A stretch of DNA of 8,756 nt from Shewanella sp. (GTDB lineage Bacteria > Pseudomonadota > Gammaproteobacteria > Enterobacterales > Shewanellaceae). Below the pieces are notes generated by a model. The model did no database searches. It was not told the origin of the DNA and worked only from the letters and a program-made list of their open reading frames with translations. The position numbers and the translations under genes are program-made. This document shows positions 1 to 6,289 of this stretch, one piece after another. The number at the start of each line of letters is the position of its first letter. The stretch's first letter is position 1. Location of the stretch: assembly GCA_004195335.1 (NCBI GenBank), contig SDWK01000731.1:1-8756 (forward strand). Direction: 5' to 3'.

Positions 1-1
1 G

Positions 2-517
2 AATATACGTATGGTTCAACATATTGACATAAAAAATATATTTGAGTTCGAGAAAAATAATCGTGAGTTTTTTGAAAGTGTCTTACCACCTAGACCTGAT
101 ACTTACCATCAGCTAGAATCATTTGAAGAAGTTATGATAACATTACTACAAGAACAAAGTGATGAAACATATTATATGTTCTTGATAGAGGATGAAAAGA
201 ATCAGATTATCGGTCGAGTGAATCTAAGTGTTTCTGAGTCTAATGAAATCAAAGAAGCTGAAGTTGGATACCGAATCGGTCAGAAACATCAAGGTAAGGG
301 TAATGCCAGTCAATCGGTAAAGATGGTCATAGACTATGCGGTTGATAAACTTGGTATAAATCAGTTAAGCGCAGGTACTACGACAACAAACATAGCTTCT
401 AAACGCGTGTTAGAAAAGAATGGATTTAAAATGACATCAGTAGAAATGAATGTCATGAAAATCAATAATGAGTGGGTTGATGGTTGTTTGTTCTTATTTA
501 AAAATCTAAAGGTTTAA
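2..517 (+). CDS. GNAT-family N-acetyltransferase (RimJ/RimL-like), 5' end outside window
   Basis: The product belongs to the GCN5-related acetyltransferases, which move an acetyl group from acetyl-CoA to an amine; the substrate cannot be read from sequence. The acetyl-CoA pyrophosphate-binding motif is seen as QKHQGKGNA at residues 91-99, counted from the ATG at 11, followed by a helix and the usual late ASKRVLEKNGF segment. The frame is open from base 2 (Asn-Ile-Arg before the Met), and the family normally has a short beta strand before the FEFEKNNR segment, so the true start probably lies before the window; the ATG at 11 has no visible ribosome binding site. It is AT-rich and heads a tight plus-strand group. 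The acetyltransferase fold is secure; the target (small molecule, peptide or ribosomal protein) is unknown. Confidence 0.85.
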   Translation, partial: NIRMVQHIDIKNIFEFEKNNREFFESVLPPRPDTYHQLESFEEVMITLLQEQSDETYYMFLIEDEKNQIIGRVNLSVSESNEIKEAEVGYRIGQKHQGKGNASQSVKMVIDYAVDKLGINQLSAGTTTTNIASKRVLEKNGFKMTSVEMNVMKINNEWVDGCLFLFKNLKV

Positions 518-560
518 ATAGAACATAAAAAGTATCAAGTCAAATTATTGGAGATGAATA

Positions 561-1094
561 ATGAAAAAATTGATAATCATCAATGGCACCATGGGTGTTG
601 GTAAAACGACCACATGTACAAAGCTAAATCAGTCATTACATAAGAGTGTTTTTTTAGATGCTGATTAGTGTTGGCTGATGAATCCATTTGTCGTAACTGA
701 TGAAACAAAAGAAATGGTCATGAATAATATATCGTTCTTATTAAATAGTTACCTTAACTGTAGTGAAATCGAGCATATCGTATTTTGTTGGGTGCTCCAT
801 CAAGAGTGGATTATAAAAGACTTAATCAAACGATTAGATCGAACAGATTATGAACTACATGTTGTCACACTAATATGTTCTGAAAAAGAATTGAGAGAAA
901 GACTTCTGAAGGATGTAAATTTAAAGGTTCGTGATGAAGAGATCATTGACAGAAGTTTAGAAAAACTTAAATTGTATGAGTCAATGGACACACAAAAGAT
1001 TGACGTTAGTCATATGAGTGTTGATCAAGTTGTTGCATCGGTTGAAGAAATGATTGGAGTGAATGATATTGAAAATAGAAAGAGTAACAGCTAA
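561..1094 (+). pseudogene. P-loop nucleotide-kinase-like gene interrupted by an in-frame TAG
   Basis: A reading frame begins at ATG 561, with GGAG about nine bases upstream, and encodes a Walker A motif GTMGVGKTT at residues 9-17. It runs to Leu-Asp-Ala-Asp and then meets TAG at 666-668 (codon 36). The same frame continues without interruption to TAA at 1092-1094 and carries the rest of the protein, including a conserved-looking MNPFVVTDETKE segment and a late RDEEIIDRSLEKL helix. From memory of this small ATP-binding family, the stop sits where Trp is usual (Asp-x-Asp-Trp-Cys-Trp), so a single TGG to TAG change would explain it. The internal ATG at 678 would give a 138-residue product lacking the P-loop. 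It is most simply a recent pseudogene; a sequencing error is the other option. Its end overlaps the next gene by 32 bases. Confidence 0.75.
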
Positions 1095-1536
1095 TAACTA
1101 TCATCTGTTCGATGATATGATTTATTGGAGAATTAATGGTAAAGAAAAACAAAATAGCAAAATTGACTTCTCTCTGTCTAAAGAGATTAGAGATGAATTA
1201 AATAATGAGAATCTATATATCCAAGCAATGGTTATAGACTCTAAAATGGTCGGATGGATCTCAATGATCTATATGCCTAAGGTTGGGAAATACAACGGCA
1301 GAGGTCATATATACGTCGATGAGCTATGGCTCGAACCGACATATAGAGGAAAAGGATTAGCAGGACATCTTATGTCATGTGCAGATGACTTAAACAAGAC
1401 ATTAAATGCAATGGGTATAAGGTTGTATGTTAGTGGAGATAATGATGCTGCAAGATCACTATATGAAAATTGTGGTTATAAGTATGCTGATGAAGCTTTA
1501 TTTATGACGAAGTACAATTCGAAAAATGATGATTAA
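1063..1536 (+). CDS. GNAT-family N-acetyltransferase
   Basis: This is a complete GNAT acetyltransferase of 157 residues. Motif A is clear: VDELWLEPTYRGKGLAG at residues 85-101, containing the RGKGLA acetyl-CoA pyrophosphate loop. Motif B is also present as NDAARSLYENCGY at 127-139, with the Tyr that often acts as general acid. The substrate is unknown; the small size fits a toxin- or antibiotic-modifying enzyme or a protein acetylase equally well. The gene overlaps the end of the upstream P-loop gene, so the two are probably co-transcribed and translationally coupled. The ATG at 1063 has GGAG only a few bases upstream; a TTG at 1069 gives better spacing and is a reasonable alternative start. 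AT-rich codon use matches its neighbours on this strand. Confidence 0.85.
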   Translation: MILKIERVTANNYHLFDDMIYWRINGKEKQNSKIDFSLSKEIRDELNNENLYIQAMVIDSKMVGWISMIYMPKVGKYNGRGHIYVDELWLEPTYRGKGLAGHLMSCADDLNKTLNAMGIRLYVSGDNDAARSLYENCGYKYADEALFMTKYNSKNDD

Positions 1537-1557
1537 TAAATAAGGGGTAAAAATATA

Positions 1558-2151
1558 TTGGAAAAAATAACGGGTTTATTTACACAGTACAACTTAGGTA
1601 CAGTCAATGTATTACCTGAAGAAGTTAAGGGTGGTTTATTGCACCTCATGTACAAAGTTAAGACTGAAAATCAAATTTATGCAATTAAAGCACTGAATCC
1701 TATTATCATGAAAAGAGAAGCAGCATATGGTCATTTTATTTTATCAGAGGAGATGTCTAGATATGCTCTTAAGCAAGGTATTAATGCAGTACCGGCATTA
1801 ATGATTGATGATGATGTTATCATCAAGTATGAGAACCAGATGTATCAAGTGTTTCCTTGGGTAGATGGTATGAATGGAAAAGAGATGATGATTGACACGG
1901 TGATGTGTCGATCGATAAGCCGTGTATTATCTTGTATTCATGATTTAGATTTCAAATCTGATACCGTGGTAGAGGATCAAGCGCAGTTAGTGGATTGGCA
2001 AACTTATTGTACACTTGGATTAAAACAGGATAGTACATGGTATTCGTTGTTGTCATCAAATATATCTAAATTAAAAGAAATAGAGTCAAAAATGACTAAG
2101 TCATTATTAAATCTGACTAAAACAACAATCAGTCAATCAAACGTGTTTTAA
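1558..2151 (+). pseudogene. Aminoglycoside/choline phosphotransferase-like gene, truncated at the catalytic loop
   Basis: The 197-residue product resembles the N-terminal two thirds of an APH/choline-kinase-fold enzyme, which phosphorylates hydroxyl groups on small molecules using ATP. Visible are a glycine-rich GGLLHLMYKV strand pair (25-34), the ATP-binding Lys in YAIKALNP (Lys44), and the hinge YQVFPWVDG (96-104). Family members are normally near 300 residues and carry a catalytic HxDxxxxN loop after a segment like the one here ending in Thr-Ile-Ser. Here the sequence goes from Thr-Ile-Ser to Gln-Ser-Asn-Val-Phe-stop, so the catalytic His-x-Asp is missing and the Mg-binding C-lobe is gone. 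The TTG start at 1558 is preceded by AAGGGG. The loss coincides with the composition change at about 2150, so the gene was probably cut by the event that joined the two parts. Confidence 0.75.
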
Positions 2152-2270
2152 ATATTGCCTGATAGGCTATCAAAGTGGTCCTTTCGCTGAATTTACTGCT
2201 TCCCAACAATTCCCGCAATTAAGCACACTGAAAACGGCGCGCCTCAGAGCTGTCCAAAATATAGCGATAT

Positions 2271-2327
2271 ACAAGAAAAGCCCAAGATCCAGAGATCGAG
2301 GGCTTTTTGCGTCTGATAGATAGTGAC
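2271..2327 (-). repeat. Dispersed palindromic element, copy A (flanks conserved, hairpin different)
   Basis: This copy shares its outer parts with the three other copies: the head ACAAGAA and the 17-base tail GTCTGATAGATAGTGAC (2311-2327), which differs at one base from the tail of copy D. Between them lies an unrelated hairpin, AAAAGCCC ... GGGCTTTT with an inner GATC/GATC pair. It sits about 100 bases after the stop codon of the histidine kinase gene, with the tail on the gene side, as in the other copies. Confidence 0.7.
2276..2308 (-). terminator. Intrinsic terminator after the histidine kinase gene
   Basis: The 8-bp outer stem AAAAGCCC/GGGCTTTT (2276-2283 with 2300-2307) surrounds a 4-bp GATC/GATC stem. 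Read on the minus strand it ends GGGCTTTTCTTGT, a good U-rich tract. Read on the plus strand it ends GGGCTTTTT, so it could stop transcription from both sides; the plus-strand genes converge on it. Confidence 0.8.
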
Positions 2328-2424
2328 TTATAAAACAGTCCAAAGATTTTCGGTGATCATTCTATTCTTAAATGTCAGCTCGTGAAGTTTCTTGATGAGA
2401 CGAAGTTTTACGGGGCGGGGCAGT

Positions 2425-4062
2425 TCAAGTGGGACGGTTGTCGCCGAGGGGAAGGCTGAAGATCACCTGGGTTCCCATGCCGAGCTCGCTTTCCACCCTG
2501 ACTTGGCCCCCGTGGGCCTCGACGATGCTTTTGACGATGCTCATCCCCAGCCCTAGGCCGCCGACCGCCGTGTTCGAGGCGTCCGCCCGATAGAACTTCT
2601 CGAACATATGCGCCACTTGCTCGGAGGTCATGCCGATCCCCTTATCTTCTACCGTGACCCTGTAGCTGTCCTCCGCCCTTGCCCCGGTGACCCTGATTCG
2701 GCCGCCGTCTGGTGAATATTTGACCGCGTTACTGATAAGGTTCTCCATGACCTGCAGAATTTTCCCGCGGTCGACAGAAAGCTCGCACTTCTGTTCGGCC
2801 AGGTCCAGCTCGAATCGGTGGGTGACGGTTTCCCTTTGAAATTGATTAACAAGGGTGAATTGATTGACAAGGGTGCGGAGCATGGGCGGAAGGTCGCAGG
2901 GGGCCGTCTCCAGCAGCAGTGGCCGGCCGGATTCAATACGGTTGAGATTTAACAGATCATCGATGATCTCGGACAGCTCCTTGCCCTTTTCATAGATGAT
3001 GGCGAGAAACGCCCGCTGCTGTTCTGGGGCGAACTCTTTCATCTGAGCTTGATTGATCAGCAGTTCGGCATAACCCATCACTGAGGTGAGCGGAGTGTTC
3101 AACTCATGGGCCGCGGTCGAGATGAATTCGCTCTTCATGTGGTCGATCTCCCGCTCCCGAGTCACATCCCGCAGCATGATGATCACCCCCGTTTTTACCT
3201 TTTCTTTACTCAGAACCAGGGAGGCTCCAGTCTGAAGGGTTCGGACCTCTCGTCTGCTGTGGTCATACATCTCCAGGTCGATGGGACGGGCGCGGACCCC
3301 GTCGCGCAGGATGGCCGCGAAATGCTCGTGAAAGGCCAGCACCTCGATCGCGGTTTGGACGGGTTGCTGGAAAAGTTCCTTGAGATCAAAGCCAAGGATT
3401 CTTTCCGCCACACGGTTCATCAGGATGATCCTCTGATCCATGTCGGTGACGATCAATCCATGGGGCACGGATTTGAGAATGGCGTCGATTTTGTCCCGGG
3501 CCACTTCGACCTGGTCAAGGGATTGCTTGATCAACCCCTCAGCCTGCCTGCGCGCGGCTATCTCCTGCTTCAACTGTTCATTTGCCGCGTTGAGTTCCGA
3601 GGTCCGATGTTCCACCAGTTCCTCCAGATGTTCCTGGTGCCTGGCCAGGCTCTCCTTTGCAACCTGCAGCTCCAGGTTCTTGCTTTCAAGCTGGGCAGGA
3701 CTGGGCAGGGAGATGATCTTCGGCATAAGATACCAAAGGCCTGCTGCGGCGATGAGGGAGAAGGAAGCCGTTGCTGCCTTGGTGACTCCTTCGACGCCGT
3801 AATCCGGGTTCCAGAACGTCCAGGCGGCCATGAAGTGAGTTGTGCCGCAGGAGACGAAAATAAGGGTTCCCAAGGGGATGAAAAACCATTTAAAGGGAAT
3901 GTCGCCTCGTTTCTGAACGAAGTGGACCAGCGCAGCGGCGACACAGTAGTAGGCAACTCCCGTAAGAACGTCCGAAATGACATGCAGAAAGAGAAGGTCC
4001 TGTTGCCAGAGGATACACATCCCATGGGGCATGAAATCTTCGGTATTGAAAAAGGAAAGCAT
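2425..4062 (-). CDS. Sensor histidine kinase with ethylene-receptor-like membrane domain and PAS domain
   Basis: This is a full-length 545-residue membrane sensor kinase. The start is the ATG at 4062, which follows GGGAGGAG at good spacing; an in-frame upstream Met lacks such a site. Residues about 18-115 form three to four membrane segments resembling the ethylene-binding domain of plant ETR1 and cyanobacterial receptors: Asp31, Tyr38, and Cys72 and His76 in CGTTHF match the copper ligands and nearby residues, while the Ile-Pro pair of ETR1 is Val-Ala here. A coiled coil (about 125-195) leads to a PAS domain (195-300). HisKA has phospho-acceptor His319 in HELNTP. The HATPase shows the N box (Asn445 in NLISNAVKYSP), G1 DKGIGM (473-478) and G2 GGLGLGM (501-507). 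Every catalytic motif is present. No response regulator is in the window, and the ligand is inferred, not shown. Confidence 0.93.
   Translation of the reverse strand: MLSFFNTEDFMPHGMCILWQQDLLFLHVISDVLTGVAYYCVAAALVHFVQKRGDIPFKWFFIPLGTLIFVSCGTTHFMAAWTFWNPDYGVEGVTKAATASFSLIAAAGLWYLMPKIISLPSPAQLESKNLELQVAKESLARHQEHLEELVEHRTSELNAANEQLKQEIAARRQAEGLIKQSLDQVEVARDKIDAILKSVPHGLIVTDMDQRIILMNRVAERILGFDLKELFQQPVQTAIEVLAFHEHFAAILRDGVRARPIDLEMYDHSRREVRTLQTGASLVLSKEKVKTGVIIMLRDVTREREIDHMKSEFISTAAHELNTPLTSVMGYAELLINQAQMKEFAPEQQRAFLAIIYEKGKELSEIIDDLLNLNRIESGRPLLLETAPCDLPPMLRTLVNQFTLVNQFQRETVTHRFELDLAEQKCELSVDRGKILQVMENLISNAVKYSPDGGRIRVTGARAEDSYRVTVEDKGIGMTSEQVAHMFEKFYRADASNTAVGGLGLGMSIVKSIVEAHGGQVRVESELGMGTQVIFSLPLGDNRPT
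2839..2874 (-). repeat. 18-bp tandem duplication inside the kinase gene
   Basis: Two adjacent 18-base units (2839-2856 and 2857-2874) differ at two positions and encode TLVNQF twice (residues 397-402 and 403-408). They lie in the linker between the dimerisation helices and the ATPase domain. The duplication is in frame. Confidence 0.85.
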
Positions 4063-4486
4063 CGGTGCTCCTCCCAGTTGGGTTCCGCTCAAAAGGGATC
4101 AACGTCTTTCTCAGGGTGTCGGTCCACTGAAAGGTAGGGAAAGGTCCGCTCAGGCAGGTCTTTCCATGAAAATATATAATATCTTACAGTTTAGTTTTTT
4201 TTCGGAATCCGCTGATTTCCGAACATCTGTAAGGTCTGGGTCAGGGGGGGATCCCACTCTTAAGCCGCTTGATTGTCTGTGCCAGGGTTTTAATGGGCCG
4301 GAATAGCCTGTCGAAGACCGTGCGAAATCTGGTTTTGACAACTTGAATAGAAATGCGATTCGCTATCCAGCGTGTGTCAGAATAGTTGTCACGTCAAACG
4401 TCATCTTGAACTGAAGGATCGACCGTCCAACATGTTGTGTTATTTAAATTTGAGGGCCTTCAAATACCAAAGTTCCATTATTACTA
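4063..4486. other. Long leader of the histidine kinase gene, no coding sequence seen
   Basis: I see no convincing gene in these 424 bases. They contain a short hairpin just upstream of the kinase gene (GGAAAG/CTTTCC, 4138-4165), an A/T-rich patch near 4170-4200, a hairpin TTCGGAA/TTCCGAA around 4200-4220 next to a T-run on the wrong side for a terminator, a run of seven G near 4243, a repeated ACGTCA near 4392-4402, and an 18-base palindrome ATTTGA-N6-TCAAAT at 4448-4465. The length and the palindromes suggest a regulated leader, but no known riboswitch was recognised. Confidence 0.4.
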
Positions 4487-4561
4487 GGATCCCTCCAAAA
4501 CAAGAACCGCCCACCCCATTCACTGGGTGGACCGTTTTCATATCTGAAAAGTCGTGAATTG
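4487..4561 (-). repeat. Dispersed palindromic element, copy B
   Basis: This copy is nearly identical to copy C over its whole length of about 75 bases, including both flanks. Two mismatches weaken its stem: arms AACCGCCCACCC and GGGTGGACCGTT pair at 10 of 12 positions. The loop CATTCACT has the same orientation as in copy C. It lies 80 bases after the 51-codon gene, with its tail on the gene side. Confidence 0.9.
4505..4536 (-). terminator. Probable terminator hairpin in copy B
   Basis: A 12-bp stem with two mismatches and an 8-base loop is followed on the minus strand by GTTCTTGTTTTGG, a T-rich tract. It is placed to end transcription of the small gene at 4641-4796. The mismatches should make it weaker than copy C. 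Confidence 0.6.
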
Positions 4562-4613
4562 CTAGACACTTCCGGGCGGGTCATGAGTGTCTAGTGAAGT
4601 GGAGTAAGTCCAC
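4562..4613. repeat. Two adjacent inverted repeats next to copy B
   Basis: Directly after copy B, CTAGACACT (4562-4570) pairs perfectly with AGTGTCTAG (4586-4594). A second hairpin follows, GTGGA-GTAAG-TCCAC (4599-4613). The first 11 bases, CTAGACACTTC, recur at 6516-6526 in the diguanylate cyclase leader, where they also begin an inverted repeat. The function is unknown. Confidence 0.6.
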
Positions 4614-4640
4614 ATCAGAACCCTCCGGAGAACTTCATGT

Positions 4641-4796
4641 CTATGCAAGTAATCGCATGTTGCGATGGAGGCGCATTTTACGGACCATACGTTCCGCTAA
4701 CACTTTTCGTTCTTCACTTATGACTTTAATAGTAGAACCTGCTTTAGCTCCATAAATCTTACCAACAAACGACTCTATCCAGCTAACAACGAGCAT
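4641..4796 (-). CDS. Hypothetical 51-residue protein
   Basis: I do not recognise this protein. The start at 4796 is chosen because an excellent ribosome binding site, AGGAGGTG, lies just upstream of the ATG; an in-frame ATG 11 codons earlier has no such site. The N-terminal 17 or so residues (MLVVSWIESFVGKIYGA) are fairly hydrophobic and the remainder is rich in Arg and Lys (VRKMRLHRNMR), so a small membrane-associated or nucleic-acid-binding peptide is possible. The last codons overlap a perfect ATCGCA-TGT-TGCGAT palindrome (4652-4666). It has a 310-base leader of its own and is followed by palindromic element copy B, so it looks like an independent transcription unit. The strong ribosome binding site is the main reason to believe it is translated. 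Confidence 0.5.
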   Translation of the reverse strand: MLVVSWIESFVGKIYGAKAGSTIKVISEERKVLAERMVRKMRLHRNMRLLA

Positions 4797-5107
4797 ATCG
4801 CACCTCCTGGAAAAAGAATCCGCCGACAATTAACTATTACTACTTCTATCTTGAATTGATCGTTTGTCAATTAAGGAACTAACTGTTTTCATTGAGATTT
4901 AAATTTTCATGTGTTTTTCTTCTTGAGTTAAGAGGTTGTAGCAAGCAGGCGTAGAAATTTAGAACGCATGGAATATTGGACGTCCCCCATTTCACAAGAC
5001 ACCCATGGTGGACTGCCTCCAGAACACTAGGCACACGCGTATTTGTGTCTTAAATGTTGTCTTGGTAAGCCCAGAGGCGCTTCAGGTGGAGTAGATCGGA
5101 GATTCCT
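4797..5107. other. Leader of the 51-codon gene, no coding sequence seen
   Basis: The stretch contains no convincing gene. On the minus strand a TTGACA-like box lies near 4871-4866, but the -10 match downstream is poor. The clearest element is the palindrome listed separately at 4854-4872. Further back there are a GGACGTCC palindrome near 4979 and a widely spaced AAGACAC/GTGTCTT inverted repeat (4996-5002 with 5045-5051). Confidence 0.35.
4854..4872. promoter_or_regulatory. Operator-like palindrome upstream of the 51-codon gene
   Basis: AATTGA and TCAATT form a perfect 6-bp inverted repeat with a 7-base spacer, about 60 bases before the start codon and overlapping the only TTGACA-like sequence in the leader. 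That is the layout expected for a repressor site, though no regulator is identified. Confidence 0.4.
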
Positions 5108-5183
5108 GGAACCCCTCCAAAACAAGAACGGCCCACCCCATTCACTGGGTGGGCCGTTTTCATGTCTGAAAAGTCGTGAATTG
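5108..5183 (-). repeat. Dispersed palindromic element, copy C (most intact)
   Basis: This copy has a perfect 12-bp stem and conserved flanks, CCTCCAAAACAAG on one side and CATGTCTGAAAAGTCGTGA on the other, shared with copy B. It lies about 100 bases after the diguanylate cyclase gene, with its tail facing that gene. Confidence 0.9.
5127..5158 (-). terminator. Terminator hairpin in copy C, after the diguanylate cyclase gene
   Basis: The arms AACGGCCCACCC (5127-5138) and GGGTGGGCCGTT (5147-5158) are perfectly complementary around the loop CATTCACT. On the minus strand the stem is followed by CTTGTTTTGG, and on the plus strand by TTC, so termination should favour the minus-strand direction. Confidence 0.75.
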
Positions 5184-5202
5184 TGGGATAAGTTTTTCTG
5201 TA

Positions 5203-5237
5203 GCCTCAACGTCTTGCATGGGCGTATGCAATGAGGC
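5203..5237. repeat. Bulged stem-loop between the diguanylate cyclase stop and copy C
   Basis: Two stacked stems, GCCTCA/TGAGGC and TTGCAT/ATGCAA, share a 6-base loop, with five unpaired bases (5209-5213) on one side only. It lies 47 bases after the stop codon. The asymmetric bulge recalls folded recombination sites, but the outer boxes do not match the attC consensus. Confidence 0.55.
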
Positions 5238-5283
5238 GTATCGGAATTTCAATCCGCCTCTAGGTAAATGAACGCGATAATAT

Positions 5284-6186
5284 TCAACCTATTGTCAAAC
5301 AATTTCTTCCCGCTGCCTTACTGTTATACATAAGGATATCAGCTCTTTTTATGAGGCCCTCAATAGTGTCATTTTCGTTAACAACTGTGGCTCCAATTGA
5401 AATTGTTACATTTAGCTTTTCATTTTCACGAACAACATATGAGGCTTCCAACATTGAGCGAAGCCTGTTTCCTAAGGTCTCAAGATCTTTGCCGTTTATA
5501 TTACGGATAATGCCAATAAACTCTTCGCCACCCCAGCGACCATAAAGGTCAAATGGCCTGGCGCAGGCAACAAAAGTATTTGCAACAAATTTCAAAACCT
5601 CATCACCCACCTCATGGCCATAGGTGTCATTAAAACTTTTGAAATGGTCAACATCTATGAATAAAATGCCAAATGAAATATTTAAGCGTTTTTTTTCTTC
5701 GAGTCTGCTTTGGATTTCTCTTTCAATATAGGTCCTGTTGGCCAATTGTGTGAGATTGTCAAGGAGAGCCAGTTTTTCAAGCTCTTTAATTCTCAATTCA
5801 TTTATTTTCTTATTGCTAATATCAGTAAATAACTCAATGCCACCAATTATGGTTCCCTCTTTATCGGTTAAGGTACTAACACGAACAGAGACAGGTATTC
5901 TGTGACCATCCTTGTGGTGCATGTACACTTCTGTTTCGCGACGTTTTCCATCAGCAATTGCTGCTGCAATAGGGCACATGCTGGTGCAAAGACTATTTCC
6001 ATCACTATCTACGTGGGTGAGTATATTCTCCGAGCAAGATTTTCCAACAACTTCAATAGCCTTAAACCCAGAAATTTGTTCAGCAGACTTGTTCCAGTAA
6101 GTTATAACCCGATTTAGGTCAACAAAATACAAACCGTCATGTAAGTTTTCAATGATACTTTCAAAGGAATATTTTTCTAAGTCCAT
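5284..6186 (-). CDS. Diguanylate cyclase with N-terminal Cys-motif PAS domain
   Basis: The 300-residue product makes c-di-GMP from two GTP. The start at 6186 follows GAGGTGG; the frame is open for another 65 codons, but that part overlaps the leader RNA and has no ribosome binding site. Residues 1-125 are a PAS domain with Cys51, Cys67 and Cys71 arranged as CSEN ... LCTSMCP, a pattern I recall from many PAS-GGDEF proteins of sulfate- and metal-reducing bacteria. The GGDEF domain (about 138-300) has the metal site FIDVDHF (Asp178, Asp180), the signature GGEEF at 219-223 and, five residues before it, the inhibitory-site motif RPFD (210-213), so catalysis and product inhibition are both expected. 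No membrane segment is seen, so it is cytosolic. It is AT-richer than the histidine kinase. A probable GEMM-I riboswitch precedes it and copy C follows it. Confidence 0.93.
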   Translation of the reverse strand: MDLEKYSFESIIENLHDGLYFVDLNRVITYWNKSAEQISGFKAIEVVGKSCSENILTHVDSDGNSLCTSMCPIAAAIADGKRRETEVYMHHKDGHRIPVSVRVSTLTDKEGTIIGGIELFTDISNKKINELRIKELEKLALLDNLTQLANRTYIEREIQSRLEEKKRLNISFGILFIDVDHFKSFNDTYGHEVGDEVLKFVANTFVACARPFDLYGRWGGEEFIGIIRNINGKDLETLGNRLRSMLEASYVVRENEKLNVTISIGATVVNENDTIEGLIKRADILMYNSKAAGRNCLTIG

Positions 6187-6289
6187 AGCCACCTCATAAT
6201 GCTTTTGGATTATTGTTTGCTCCAATGAACTTGAAACTTCTCGGGAACTTATGGAAATATAGGATTTACTGGCAACTTTATCCTTCGTC

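Larger units (their letters stand above)
2152..2424. other. Junction between AT-rich plus-strand block and minus-strand block
   Basis: This gene-free stretch separates convergent genes and contains the shift in base composition. Just after the truncated kinase gene there is a 13-base palindrome, TGATAG-G-CTATCA, at 2160-2172. The GC-rich 8-base palindrome GGCGCGCC lies near 2236. The remainder holds palindromic element copy A (2271-2327) and the 3' flank of the histidine kinase gene. No transposase, tRNA or recombinase site is recognisable. Confidence 0.5.

Noticed and set aside
1..2151. The plus-strand acetyltransferase/kinase genes as a resistance cassette array
   Set aside because: The genes overlap or lie close together with no recombination sites between them, which fits an ordinary operon of another genome better than cassettes.
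2236..2243. GGCGCGCC near the junction as a cloning or adaptor scar
   Set aside because: An 8-base site alone is weak evidence; no vector or adaptor sequence is seen on either side, so it is only noted as context for the possible chimera.
3106..4137. A 343-codon open frame on the plus strand opposite the histidine kinase
   Set aside because: It is antisense to a gene with every kinase motif intact, has no recognisable domain, and is the usual result of GC-rich codon use on the other strand.
4190..4222. A hairpin beside a T-run as a terminator
   Set aside because: The T-run precedes the hairpin on the plus strand and would be an A-run after it on the minus strand, so it fits neither direction.
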